The notes under the pieces are model-generated. The model saw only the letters and a program-made list of their open reading frames with translations, had not been told where the DNA came from and ran no database searches. Shown here piece after piece: positions 33,201-40,987 of a DNA stretch of 64,000 nucleotides. The stretch's first letter is position 1. Each line of letters opens with the position of its first letter. Source of the stretch: Phytomonospora sp040655735 (GTDB lineage: Bacteria; Actinomycetota; Actinomycetes; Mycobacteriales; Micromonosporaceae). The position numbers and the translations under genes are program-made. Location: positions 62,001 through 126,000 of the forward strand of contig NZ_JBFAKK010000001.1 in the NCBI RefSeq assembly GCF_040655735.1, in the 5' to 3' direction.

Positions 33201-33362
33201 GCGCACCGCACTTACACAGAACTGGGCGCGAAGCAGGCTTCCGCGGTGCGGGCGCTGCTCGAAGCGCCGCCCGCCGCCGCCCGTCGGGACGCGCTCGGAG
33301 AAGGCATGCGCCGGCCGCGCGGGTGCGACCTCGACGCGGACCGTTCCGCCCCAGCCGGCTGA
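30297..33362 (+). CDS. Large SARP family regulator (AfsR/DnrI type) with NB-ARC and TPR domains
   Basis: 1021 residues from the ATG at 30297 (GGGGGCGGCG upstream; an in-frame TTG at 30285 was not preferred). Residues 1-95 are the OmpR-like winged helix (MDFRILGPVEID...GYRSAVEPD). Residues 96-245 are the BTAD helical domain (VTRFDAYTATARAQ...YEAFRVRLADELGIDPGAEL). The NB-ARC NTPase has P-loop GRPGVGKTA near 291, kinase-2 MLVVLDNAAD and LPLALRIAA. TPR-like repeats fill about 640-1000. SARPs activate specialised-metabolite operons by binding heptameric direct repeats. Codon 33 is TTA (30393-30395), a rare leucine codon usually read by the bldA tRNA, so translation may be tied to development. No biosynthetic cluster is visible nearby. 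Confidence 0.92.
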   Translation: MDFRILGPVEIDIDGRRAPLTGRNRPALLAALLLDNGRVVSTERLIAALWDQDPPATARQQTQNLASGLRRELAALGAPDIIRAAPGGYRSAVEPDRLDVTRFDAYTATARAQAAEGRDQHALETFERAFTLWRGPALAGLGGPVFESAARLIEERRLSASEDRVAARLALGHWHEAITETRALLDEHPYRQKTVARLMRALHLGGRTAEALAAYEAFRVRLADELGIDPGAELRETHLGLLSADPPASTRARGTSAPAELPAAPGGFTGRAAELTALDTIGRRGLVTVLGRPGVGKTALAVHWAHRNRSRFPDGQLYVDLRGFDSAEPVSPLRVLWRFLRVLGHRGDAPGDLDDAVALYRTRVADRKMLVVLDNAADAEQVRPLLPAGPGSLAVVTSRAGLSGLEVRDGARPLRLGHFTRADSLRLLRRLLGATGHDVTGHAVRRLADLCGHLPLALRIAAANLTADPALTLPAYLTELERDRFAGLTVEGEPETAVDATITLSYSALGQAERTLFRRLGLVAATDFPETVAAALAGPAGRPGLARLVEAHMVERGGAGRFRLHDLLRLYAERRCAAEEPPEERDAAVDRLIAVYADPAGRNPEAERDNIAMTALRHAGRPTAWRLLERLRADIEQGYEIAGMRALLDRAAARPGAEPRRQWTVRYLRAKLAWLGGDYRTAIAAGTAALHAAREAGDPEREFIALAGLGTYHRVRGDYGLARIHEEASLVLARHAGNRAELVECLLNVASGRLKAGDPQAAALLLAEAEALVADLRTPLERGRLLRRQVMHDVITGDFALAERRADEALDHYRRHDSARGKAWVLKFLAEAHRGLGAPDRGCARALEALRLARDAGLVNALPAIRLTLADCRNDLGEPHAALGHATEVLAMTERQNAKGGIAEAWRVLAETHTALGDYGPAVELAGRAVAWHVAAGEPYYLAAALRAAGAAYRRQGLTEEARAAWTRAHRTYTELGAKQASAVRALLEAPPAAARRDALGEGMRRPRGCDLDADRSAPAG

Positions 33363-33369
33363 GCCGCGC

Positions 33370-34233
33370 TCAGCGCGAGCGCCCCCACACGTCGAAGGGA
33401 TGGCGGCCCGCCCGGAAACCGTTCGCCTCGACCATGGCCGCCGCTCGGGCGAACCCCCGCGCCAGATCGGCGGGGGAGTGGGCGTCGCTGCCGAAGGTCA
33501 CCGCGTCGCCGCCCTCGTCACGCCACCAGGCCAGGATGTCGGGGTGCAGCGGCAGCGAGGTGTTGACTTCGAGAGCCCGGCCGCTGCCGGCGAGCACGCG
33601 CAGGGCGTGGCGGAACTCGTCTTCGAACGCGTGCGGGTCGAAGGGCCCGGCCTCGGCCGGCCAGGAGCGGACCGCGTAGTCGATGTGGGCCAGCACGGAG
33701 AACGCGCCGGAACTCTCGATCACGGCGGGCACCTCGGCGAGGTAGTCGCGAACGACGTCGGCCGCGCGCCTGCGCCGGTACAGCCCCGTCGGTTCGGCGA
33801 ACCCGTCCTCGATGGGCAGGCAGTGCAGGGAGCCGAGCACCCGCTCGAAGTCCCCGGCGGCGAGGAGCTTTCCCGCCGCCTCGGCGTGCAGATGCGGCTC
33901 CCCGAGTTCGACGCCGGTGATGATCCGCAGGCCCGGGAACAGGTCACGGCACCGCTCGACGGACTCGAAGTAGCCCTCGACGTCGAACGGCGGCGGCGTG
34001 AGCAGCCCGTCGGGCGCGGCGATGGACGCGAGGAAGCTGTTGGCCTCCAGGTGGCGGTCGACCACCTCCCACGCCGTGAAGTCAACGTGCTCGGTGAAGG
34101 CCAGGGCAGGCAGGCCGATCTCCACCGCTCGGGCGCAGGTCCGTTCCATCGAACCGTCCCGGGCGTCCCAGGACCATTCACTGTGGACATGGCTGTCGGC
34201 GGGCAGGGCCACGATCTCGTCAGGTGGCGGCAT
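33370..34233 (-). CDS. PHP domain phosphoesterase (histidinol-phosphatase-like)
   Basis: 287 residues; ATG at 34233 preceded by a leaderless -10 (TAGTCT-N6). Polymerase-and-histidinol-phosphatase metal motifs are in place: SHVHSEWSWD near residue 14, FTEHVDF near 48, GVELGE near 107, a His in LGSLHCLP, and the C-terminal FGSDAHSP. This trinuclear-metal fold hydrolyses phosphate monoesters. It may serve histidine biosynthesis (HisK-type), but no his genes are adjacent, so a different sugar-phosphate or nucleotide substrate is possible. It overlaps nothing and is divergent from an unknown gene. Confidence 0.85.
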   Translation of the reverse strand: MPPPDEIVALPADSHVHSEWSWDARDGSMERTCARAVEIGLPALAFTEHVDFTAWEVVDRHLEANSFLASIAAPDGLLTPPPFDVEGYFESVERCRDLFPGLRIITGVELGEPHLHAEAAGKLLAAGDFERVLGSLHCLPIEDGFAEPTGLYRRRRAADVVRDYLAEVPAVIESSGAFSVLAHIDYAVRSWPAEAGPFDPHAFEDEFRHALRVLAGSGRALEVNTSLPLHPDILAWWRDEGGDAVTFGSDAHSPADLARGFARAAAMVEANGFRAGRHPFDVWGRSR

Positions 34234-34239
34234 CCCTGA

Positions 34240-34245
34240 AGACTA
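34240..34245 (-). promoter_or_regulatory. -10 element of a probable leaderless promoter (PHP gene)
   Basis: TAGTCT on the minus strand, six bases (TCAGGG), then ATG at 34233. Confidence 0.6.
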
Positions 34246-34289
34246 GCCAGACTCGACCGCGACCCCGCGGTCCGACGAGAAGGCGAACG

Positions 34290-35357
34290 ATGGGCACCGA
34301 ACTCCACATCGACCCGATCCGGGCCGTCGAGCACTTGTTCACCCGATGGCTGCCGCACACGCGCCTGAGCTTGATCGACGGCGAGGCGCCTGCCTCCTAT
34401 GTGGAGGATTGGACGACCGCGCCGTCCCCGGAGGAGGTGTCGCGACACGGTTCCTTCCCCGCGACCTTCCCCGTCCCCGGCGGTCGGCGCCACCCGCTCA
34501 CCGCCGAACGTTTCGACGTCCACGACCCCGCCGAAACGTCCACCAGCCCTCTCCACGCCTCCTGGGGAGTCCCCGACAACGGCGCGCGGCGGGCGTACGA
34601 ACTGATCATCGGCGCACTGGAGACCCGACCCGGCGCACTCGACCGCCGCGGCCGGGCGCTGGCCGGCCTGCTCGCCGGATACCTGACCGCCGACGCCACG
34701 GACCTCCTGCGGATCAACGTCGCCGCCGAACCGGGCGGTCCCGCCCTCGACGGCGAACTGCATCTCCTCGCCCGCTCCGGCAAGCGCACGACCCGCCTCG
34801 CGCTCATCCCCGCGGTGGACGCCTCCCCCGTCGAGGCCGCGCCGGAGCACCGGATCGCCTGCGCCGCGACGCTGCTCGCCGAGTTCCTCCGGATCAACAA
34901 CACCGACACCGTCACCTTCGACGTCGCCCTTGGAACCCACGGCGCCGACCTGGACGTCGCCGACCCCGACGCCGCCTTCCGCGCGGCCTGGACCGGCACC
35001 GACTGGGCGATCGCCGACGACGAGGACGACGGCGTCCTGCGGCCTGTCGGCACCGGCGCGCTGGAGGCCGCGCTCACCGAGTCGGAGGAGAACCTGGTCG
35101 CCGTCGCCCGCGCGCAGACCCTGCTCTGGGAGTTCGACGCCGACATGCCCGAGATCCCCGGCGACGAACTCGTCTCCCACCTCGCCCGCGACCTCCTCGA
35201 AACGATCGTCACCGAGACCACGGGATCGGCCGCGACCCCACCCGTTCTCGCCTACGCCGGGAACCTCCCCCTCGCCTCGGTCCTGGAGGGCGAGGGCGAC
35301 TCCGTCCTGCTCCTCGTGGGCGCGCACCGCACCGCCCTCGTTCACATCGCCGGATAG
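34290..35357 (+). CDS. Hypothetical protein (355 aa)
   Basis: ATG at 34290 with GAAGGCGA just upstream; an upstream in-frame GTG at 34224 would enter the divergent PHP gene. No signal peptide, transmembrane helix or catalytic motif is recognisable. The protein is acidic, with many Asp and Glu residues (for example DEDDGVL), and looks globular and cytosolic. Codon use is ordinary for the window. Function unknown. It is followed after 46 bp by the YchJ gene and may share its transcript. Confidence 0.7.
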   Translation: MGTELHIDPIRAVEHLFTRWLPHTRLSLIDGEAPASYVEDWTTAPSPEEVSRHGSFPATFPVPGGRRHPLTAERFDVHDPAETSTSPLHASWGVPDNGARRAYELIIGALETRPGALDRRGRALAGLLAGYLTADATDLLRINVAAEPGGPALDGELHLLARSGKRTTRLALIPAVDASPVEAAPEHRIACAATLLAEFLRINNTDTVTFDVALGTHGADLDVADPDAAFRAAWTGTDWAIADDEDDGVLRPVGTGALEAALTESEENLVAVARAQTLLWEFDADMPEIPGDELVSHLARDLLETIVTETTGSAATPPVLAYAGNLPLASVLEGEGDSVLLLVGAHRTALVHIAG

Positions 35358-35403
35358 CGCACCAGCCGAACCGGCCCGCGAGCGGCTGGGCGATCATGTC
35401 GGC

Positions 35404-35790
35404 ATGCAACAGTCTCGCGAAGCCTGCCCCTGCGGCCTGGGCGTCCCCTACTCCGAATGCTGCGGCCGCTGGCACCGCCAAGGGCAGGAGGCGCCCACCG
35501 CCGAACTGCTCATGCGCTCGCGGTTCACCGCTTTCGCCATCGGCGACGCGCCCTACCTGCGCCGGACCTGGCACGCGTCGGGCCGGCCCGGCCGCATCGA
35601 CCTCGATCCCGGAACGCGCTTCACCCGGCTCGAAATCCTCGGCACGACCGGCGGGGGCCTGTTCGACAAGGAGGGCACGGTCCACTTCCGGGCGCACTAC
35701 GTCGAGGACGGGCACGCCGGGGTCGTCGAGGAGGACAGCCGCTTCGTTCGCGAGGGCGGGCGCTGGCTCTACGTCGCCGCGATCGACTGA
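35404..35790 (+). CDS. YchJ family protein with SEC-C zinc motif
   Basis: 128 residues from the ATG at 35404. The N-terminus carries the SEC-C-type metal-binding pattern CPCGxxxxYxxCC (residues 9-22, followed by RWH), then the YchJ core LLMRSRFTAFAIGDAPYLRRTWH and an NTF2-like fold with FRAHYVEDG. YchJ proteins are small and widespread, with no established biochemical role. Cytosolic. The gene sits between a hypothetical gene and a convergent MFS transporter. Confidence 0.88.
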   Translation: MQQSREACPCGLGVPYSECCGRWHRQGQEAPTAELLMRSRFTAFAIGDAPYLRRTWHASGRPGRIDLDPGTRFTRLEILGTTGGGLFDKEGTVHFRAHYVEDGHAGVVEEDSRFVREGGRWLYVAAID

Positions 35791-35797
35791 GCGGCGG

Positions 35798-37060
35798 TCA
35801 GCGCACGCCCTTGATCGGCTTGACGCACAAGGCGGCGACGACGGCGGTGGCCAGCACGAGCAGGTACAGGGTGACGTAGCCGCCGAGTTCGTTGATGACG
35901 AAACCTCCGACGGCGGCGGCGAACACGTACGGGACGGTATTGGCGATCTGGATGACGCCGAGGTCCTTGCCTCGGTGCTCGGGCCGCGGCAGCACCTGCG
36001 TGACCAGGGCCTGGTCGACGGCGATGTAGGAGCCGTAGCCGATCCCTAGGATCGCAGCTCCGGCTATGGCGGCGGGCATGGTCGGGACGAAGGCGAACAG
36101 GAGACCGGCCGCGCCCTGAAGCACCGAGGCGATGACGATCATCCGTTTGCGGCGGCCGGTGCGGTCGGAGATGCGGCCCGTCGGCAGTGCGGCGGCGGTG
36201 ACCGACACGGCGTAGACCACGACGAGGATCAGGGTGCCCAGGTCGGGATCGAAGCCGACCCGGTCCTTGAGGTACTGGTACAGGTAGATCTGGCCGAGGG
36301 CGTTCGACAGCTGGATCAGGAAGCGCCCCGCCCACGCCCAGGCGAAGTCCGAGTGCCGCAGCGGCGCGATGATGCCCGCAAGGACCGAGCCGACCGTCGC
36401 CTTCGGCATCCGCCCGGGAGGCAGCACGGCACCACGGGTCCGCAGCGCGAAGGGGAGTGCGAACAGCGCGAGGAGGAGGGCCATCGCCAGGTAGGCGGGG
36501 AGGATCCCGGTCAGGACCGTCGCGACCAGCGCGATCCCGATCAGCGGCCCCAGGGACTGCGCGACCCCGAACCAGGCGGACACGGTTGCCCGCTGGGCGA
36601 CCGGGACCTCGTCGGGGACGGCGGCGTTCAGCGCGGCCGTCGAGGCCGACAGCCCGATCTGCGTGAAGGCCCACATCAGCACCAGGCCGGGCACCGTCTG
36701 CTGCGTGCCCTGCAGGATCAGGCCGACCGCGGCGATGACGACTCCGGCCGCCACCCAGATCTGGCGGCGTCCGCGGGAATGCGTGGTGCGGTCGGACATG
36801 ACGCCGACGATGATCGGCACGACCACGCCGACCGCCGCGGCGGCGATGTTGGCCACGCTCTGCGCCCAGACCGATCCGGCGTCGTCGGCGGTGACCTCGC
36901 CGGCGTGCCGGGGGATCAGGATCTGCTGCGAGGCGTAGAAGGCGAGGAAGACGCCGAAGTTCGCCAGCGTCCAGTAGGTCACCCAGCGGCGGGGGATCGG
37001 GGCGGTCGGCTCGCCGGTCGCGGTGTCCGGAGCGCCGGGGGACGTGGGGGTGGCCGCCAT
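35798..37060 (-). CDS. MFS transporter
   Basis: 420 residues from the ATG at 37060, preceded by GAGGAGTC. Hydrophobicity fits 12 transmembrane helices, with the MFS motif A variant GVMSDRTTHSRGRRQIW after helix 2 and a matching GRISDRTGRRKRM in the second half. It lies back to back with a GH1 beta-glucosidase (164-bp gap), so uptake of a glycoside or oligosaccharide for that enzyme is a reasonable inference. Substrate not provable from sequence. Confidence 0.85.
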   Translation of the reverse strand: MAATPTSPGAPDTATGEPTAPIPRRWVTYWTLANFGVFLAFYASQQILIPRHAGEVTADDAGSVWAQSVANIAAAAVGVVVPIIVGVMSDRTTHSRGRRQIWVAAGVVIAAVGLILQGTQQTVPGLVLMWAFTQIGLSASTAALNAAVPDEVPVAQRATVSAWFGVAQSLGPLIGIALVATVLTGILPAYLAMALLLALFALPFALRTRGAVLPPGRMPKATVGSVLAGIIAPLRHSDFAWAWAGRFLIQLSNALGQIYLYQYLKDRVGFDPDLGTLILVVVYAVSVTAAALPTGRISDRTGRRKRMIVIASVLQGAAGLLFAFVPTMPAAIAGAAILGIGYGSYIAVDQALVTQVLPRPEHRGKDLGVIQIANTVPYVFAAAVGGFVINELGGYVTLYLLVLATAVVAALCVKPIKGVR

Positions 37061-37224
37061 GCGCGACTCCTCTGTTGCCGGCGGTCGTCCCGCCACGTGG
37101 TGCCGAAAGGATGGGGCAACGGCAGGGGCGTGTCAAGGCTTCGGCCGCACGGCCACTGGACAAGCGGTCCGCGAAGGTGTGTAGTTGCCCGAACGGATCG
37201 GCCGGCGAACTTGAGGGGGTTTCC

Positions 37225-38556
37225 TTGACCGGGTTTCCGCGCGACTTCGTCTGGGGCGTCTCGACCGCCGCGCAGCAGATCGAGGGCGCCGTCGACGCCG
37301 ACGGCCGGACCCCCTCCATCTGGGACACCTTCGCCCATCGGCCCGGGACCATCGCCGACGGCTCCGACGCCGACGTGACCTGCGACCACTACCACCGCTG
37401 GCCGGAGGATCTGGCGCTGCTCGGTGAGCTCGGGGTCGGCGCCTACCGCTTCTCGACGTCCTGGTCGCGTGTGGTCCCCGAGGCATCCGGCAAGCCCAAC
37501 GCCGCCGGCCTCGACTTCTACGAGCGGCTCACCGACGCTCTCCTGGAACGCGGTGTCGCTCCGGTGGTGAACCTGTACCACTGGGACCTGCCGCAGTGGG
37601 CGCAGGACGAGGGCGGCTGGCGCGATCGGGACACCGTCGCCCGCTACGCCGAGTACGCCGGGATCGTCGCCGGAAGGCTAGGCGACCGCGTGGCGACCTG
37701 GTCGACCTTCAACGAGCCCTTCGAGCACTGCATGCTCGGCCACGTGACGGGCGAGCACGCCCCCGGACTGACCCTGCCGCTCGACGAGGCCTTCGCGGTC
37801 GCGCACCATCTGCTGCTGGCGCACGGAAACGGCGTGCGGGTACTGCGGGAGGCGGGCGCCGCGTCGATCATGTCGATCAACAGCTACGCCCCGGCGCGGC
37901 CGGCCTCGGAGTCCGACGCCGACCGCACCGTCGCGGCGCTCTATGACGTGCTCCAGAACCGTCTGTTCACCGAGCCGCTGCTGCTGGGCGCCTATCCCGA
38001 GGAGGTCGCGCCGCTCGTCGAGCCCTTCGTGCGCGAGGGCGACCTGGAGCTCATCGCGAGCCCGGTGGACCGGTGGGGCGTGAACTACTACGCGATCAAC
38101 GCCGTGCGCGCCGTCGACGGGCCGATCCCGCTGGAGGTCGTCGCGCCCGAGGGCTACCCGCGGACCGCGTTCGGCTGGGCCGTGGCGCCCGAAGGTCTGG
38201 GTGAGGTGCTGCGCGATCTCGGCGACCGCTACGGCGACGCGCTGCCGCCCCTGGTCGTCACCGAGAACGGCTGCGCCTACGACGACGTGGTCGACGAGGA
38301 CGGTCGCTGCGACGACCCGGACCGGGTGCGCTATCTGTCGGGGCATCTCGACGCGGTGGCCGGCGCGATCGAGGCCGGTGCCGACGTGCGGGGCTATTTC
38401 GTGTGGTCGCTGACGGACAACTTCGAGTGGGCGGAGGGCTTCACCAAGCGCTTCGGGCTCGCCTACCTCGACTACACCACGGGGGAGCGCATCCCGAAGA
38501 CCTCCTTCGGCTGGTACCGCGACAGGATCCGGGCCGCCCGCGGCGGCGAGGGCTGA
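37225..38556 (+). CDS. Glycoside hydrolase family 1 beta-glucosidase
   Basis: 443 residues from a TTG at 37225 (GAGGGGG five bases upstream, directly before TGFPRDFVWG, the usual GH1 opening). The acid/base Glu is in TFNEP near residue 163 and the nucleophile Glu in VTENG near 347. The C-terminal WSLTDNFEWAEGFTKRFGL aglycone-binding segment is intact. No signal peptide, so it cleaves imported beta-glucosides such as cellobiose in the cytosol. Divergent from an MFS transporter that probably supplies the substrate. Confidence 0.95.
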   Translation: MTGFPRDFVWGVSTAAQQIEGAVDADGRTPSIWDTFAHRPGTIADGSDADVTCDHYHRWPEDLALLGELGVGAYRFSTSWSRVVPEASGKPNAAGLDFYERLTDALLERGVAPVVNLYHWDLPQWAQDEGGWRDRDTVARYAEYAGIVAGRLGDRVATWSTFNEPFEHCMLGHVTGEHAPGLTLPLDEAFAVAHHLLLAHGNGVRVLREAGAASIMSINSYAPARPASESDADRTVAALYDVLQNRLFTEPLLLGAYPEEVAPLVEPFVREGDLELIASPVDRWGVNYYAINAVRAVDGPIPLEVVAPEGYPRTAFGWAVAPEGLGEVLRDLGDRYGDALPPLVVTENGCAYDDVVDEDGRCDDPDRVRYLSGHLDAVAGAIEAGADVRGYFVWSLTDNFEWAEGFTKRFGLAYLDYTTGERIPKTSFGWYRDRIRAARGGEG

Positions 38557-38770
38557 GGCCGACGGGGCACCCGGTCATCTGAGGAGCCGCGATCGGGGCG
38601 CCTCCGTGCCCTCGCCGACCGATTTCGTGTGCACGACAGCCGTCGCATGGGGACAGTGTCGGTGGATAAGAATTAGTTATGTCTTTACCGGCCCGGGTCG
38701 CGAACGACACGAGCCTCGAACCGCAGCGAACCCGAGAACCCCTGGGCGAGCGGTTCGCGAGTGCCGGTCG

Positions 38771-39244
38771 TCAGCCGAGCGTGATGGAGTCGCCGTCGAC
38801 GGTGATGGTCTCGGCGGGCAGGGGCGAGCTCGCCGGCCCGGAGAGGACGCTCCCGTCGTCGACGGAGAAGACGCTGCCGTGGCAGGCGCACTCGATGCCC
38901 GTCTCGGTGACCGAGGAGACCGTGCATCCCTGGTGGGTGCACACCGCGCTGAAGCACTTGAAGTCACCCGCCGCGGGCTGGGTGACCACGACCTTCTTGT
39001 CGGCGAAGATAGTGCCACCGCCGACCGGGACGGCGGCCGTCGTGGTCAGCGGCGTGCCCGACCCCTGATCGCCGGAGGAGCCGCTGCCGTTCGGGGCGCC
39101 GGTGGCCGGCTCGTCCGGGTCGGAGCCGCTGTACGGATCGCCTCCTCCGCAGGCGGCGAGCAGGCCGGCGGTGCCGATCGCGCCCGCCGCGCCGACGCCC
39201 TTGAGGAAGTTCCGGCGCGCCCGGTCGGGCGAGTAGTGCGTCAT
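38771..39244 (-). CDS. Rieske [2Fe-2S] lipoprotein
   Basis: 157 residues from the ATG at 39244, which overlaps the stop of the upstream membrane protein gene by four bases. The N-terminus is a Tat signal with RRNFLKG and a lipobox-like LLAAC, so it should be exported folded and lipid-anchored outside the membrane. A Gly/Ser-rich linker follows. The C-terminal Rieske domain has the ligand pairs CTHQGC and CACHGS. It would carry electrons at the outer face; its partner is likely the DUF2231 membrane protein. Confidence 0.92.
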   Translation of the reverse strand: MTHYSPDRARRNFLKGVGAAGAIGTAGLLAACGGGDPYSGSDPDEPATGAPNGSGSSGDQGSGTPLTTTAAVPVGGGTIFADKKVVVTQPAAGDFKCFSAVCTHQGCTVSSVTETGIECACHGSVFSVDDGSVLSGPASSPLPAETITVDGDSITLG

Positions 39245-39708
39245 GAGGTCTCCCATACCGATGTCGCACCGGTGTGGCCGGTGCGGATGACGAAGTACAT
39301 CGAGGCTGCCGCGAGGATCAGCAGGGCCGATTCGATGGCGATGAGCACCCACGACGGAGTCGCGCCCCCGCGCTCGCGCATGCGGGTGAGGAGCACGAAG
39401 GCCACCGTGACCACGCCCAGAGCGAGTGCGCACCAGAAGGTGAGGGTGCCGAAGTCGCGGTGCGTCAGCAGGTCGGCGGGGGCGTTGCCGGCGTAACGGG
39501 TGGCGAGGAATTCGCCGCCGGAGAGCACCGCTCCGCCGGCGGCGAGCGGCGCGACCACCGACAGGGTGACCGCGGCCCAGCCGGTGTGGTTCCGCCATCC
39601 GGGGACGAGGGCGTAGACGGCCGACAGCAGCGCCAGCAACGGCACGAGCACCACCGGCGCGTGCACCCACAAGGGGTGCGCGGGAAGCCCGAGGATCTCG
39701 GTGAACAT
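39241..39708 (-). CDS. DUF2231 membrane protein
   Basis: 155 residues, ATG at 39708 with GGAGGGGG upstream. Four or so transmembrane helices, with conserved His residues in HPLWVHAPVVLVPL and a LTHRDFG segment as in DUF2231 proteins, some of which are thought to bind haem. Co-transcribed with the Rieske lipoprotein through an ATGA overlap; together they look like a small membrane redox module. Function of the family is unproved. Confidence 0.8.
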   Translation of the reverse strand: MFTEILGLPAHPLWVHAPVVLVPLLALLSAVYALVPGWRNHTGWAAVTLSVVAPLAAGGAVLSGGEFLATRYAGNAPADLLTHRDFGTLTFWCALALGVVTVAFVLLTRMRERGGATPSWVLIAIESALLILAAASMYFVIRTGHTGATSVWETS

Positions 39709-39723
39709 GGCCCCCTCCGTTCG

Positions 39724-39739
39724 CTGATCATGAGATCAG
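39724..39739. promoter_or_regulatory. Candidate operator upstream of DUF2231-Rieske operon
   Basis: Perfect 6-bp inverted repeat CTGATC-ATGA-GATCAG, 16 bp before the DUF2231 start and overlapping the expected promoter. Binding protein unknown. Confidence 0.4.
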
Positions 39740-39812
39740 ACACGGAGGCGGACCGCAGCCGGAATCGTCCATTCGCGACTCCGCGCCGGGGGAGACGGGG
39801 CAGGCGCGAGAG

Positions 39813-40796
39813 TCAGCGAGAGTGCCACCGCGCCAGGAGTTCGGCCTCGCGCTCGGCGGTCAGCGCCGTCGCGGGCGCCGTGCCGACGGTGAGGACATCA
39901 CGCGCGATCGACGCGACCGGCCGCACGTTGAGGCCCGCGCGCAGCGAGGCGCCCGGGTCGGCGGTGCTGCACAGGTCCTCGGCCCGATCGCCCCGCGACC
40001 ACATGGGCAGCGACTCGGCGGTCACACCGGCGTCGATGAGGAATTCGTCGGCGACCCAGGTGAACTCGACCTCCGGTTCGCCGACGCCACGGCGCACGTC
40101 TTCGAGGAGGTCGGCGAAGGTGTACTCGGCCGAGCCGCCGACCAGGTGGAAGGTCCCGGCGTGGCCGGTGTCGAGACAGTCGAGGGTGAAGGCGGCGATG
40201 TCGCGCGGGTCGACGACCTGGATGGGCGCGCCCGGGGCGCCGGGCGCGAGCACCTCTCCGCCGCGCGCGATCCGGTGCGCCCAGTGGTCGAGCCTGCCGT
40301 AGGGGTCCCAAGGTCCGACGATGTACGTCGGCCGCAGGATCAGGGTGGACTCGCCGTGCCGGTCGGCGGCGTCGCGCTCGCACAGCACCTTCAGGCCGCC
40401 GTAGTTGGCCTCGGTCACCTCGGCCGGCTCGGGTCCTTCGAGCCGGTGGACACGTCCGTCCTCGGTGAAACCGGGCCCTTCGGGGTCGTAGACCGAGGAC
40501 GACGAGATCAGCACGTGCCGGCCGCCCCGGCCGCCGAGCGCGTCGGCGAGGCCGCGCACCTGGCGGGGGAAGTAGGCGCAGACGTCGACGGTGGCGTCCC
40601 ACTCACCGCCGGCGAGGGCGGTGGCGAGGGCCTCGGGATCGTCGCGGTCGGCGAGCAGGTGGCGGGCCTTGTCGCCGAAGACGTCGTTGCCGGTACGGCC
40701 GCGATGGAGAAGGGTGACCTCGTGTCCGGCGGCCAGCGCGGCGGCGGCGATGTGCCGTCCGACGAACCGGGTGCCGCCGATGAGCAGGATCCGCAT
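39813..40796 (-). CDS. NAD(P)-dependent epimerase/dehydratase (extended SDR)
   Basis: 327 residues, ATG at 40796 (a TAGGAT hexamer lies only four bases upstream). Rossmann loop GGTRFVGRH at residues 7-15, Asp/Arg cofactor region LLHRGRTGND, SSSSVYDPEG, and the catalytic YxxxK as YGGLK. Similar to atypical SDRs that act on nucleotide sugars or isoprenoid-like substrates. Cytosolic. It stands alone between the DUF2231 operon and the metallophosphoesterase. Confidence 0.88.
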   Translation of the reverse strand: MRILLIGGTRFVGRHIAAAALAAGHEVTLLHRGRTGNDVFGDKARHLLADRDDPEALATALAGGEWDATVDVCAYFPRQVRGLADALGGRGGRHVLISSSSVYDPEGPGFTEDGRVHRLEGPEPAEVTEANYGGLKVLCERDAADRHGESTLILRPTYIVGPWDPYGRLDHWAHRIARGGEVLAPGAPGAPIQVVDPRDIAAFTLDCLDTGHAGTFHLVGGSAEYTFADLLEDVRRGVGEPEVEFTWVADEFLIDAGVTAESLPMWSRGDRAEDLCSTADPGASLRAGLNVRPVASIARDVLTVGTAPATALTAEREAELLARWHSR

Positions 40797-40987
40797 CGCG
40801 CGATCCTATGCCCGCCGCGGGCTCACCGGGAGCGTCGCGCGGGCGGCGGCGGGGCAGCCGGCCGACTTCAGCAGCCGCCGCCACGCCGGTGACGGCTCGG
40901 CGAGGTACAGGCGGCGATCCCCGGCGTCGCCCAGTGCGGAACTCTTGACGGCCGCTCGCCGGTCGAGCGCGCGGCGCGTGCCGGCCC

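Noticed and set aside
30393..33206. A 937-codon frame antisense to the SARP gene
   Set aside because: Mirror frame; the plus strand has clear SARP, NB-ARC and TPR domains.
37093..37100. CCACGTGG palindrome between the MFS and GH1 genes
   Set aside because: Eight bases of a common GC-rich palindrome; no second copy or extended symmetry to support an operator.
40798..40808. TAGGAT upstream of the epimerase as a leaderless -10
   Set aside because: The distance to the ATG is only four bases, outside the 6-7 seen elsewhere, so I did not annotate it.
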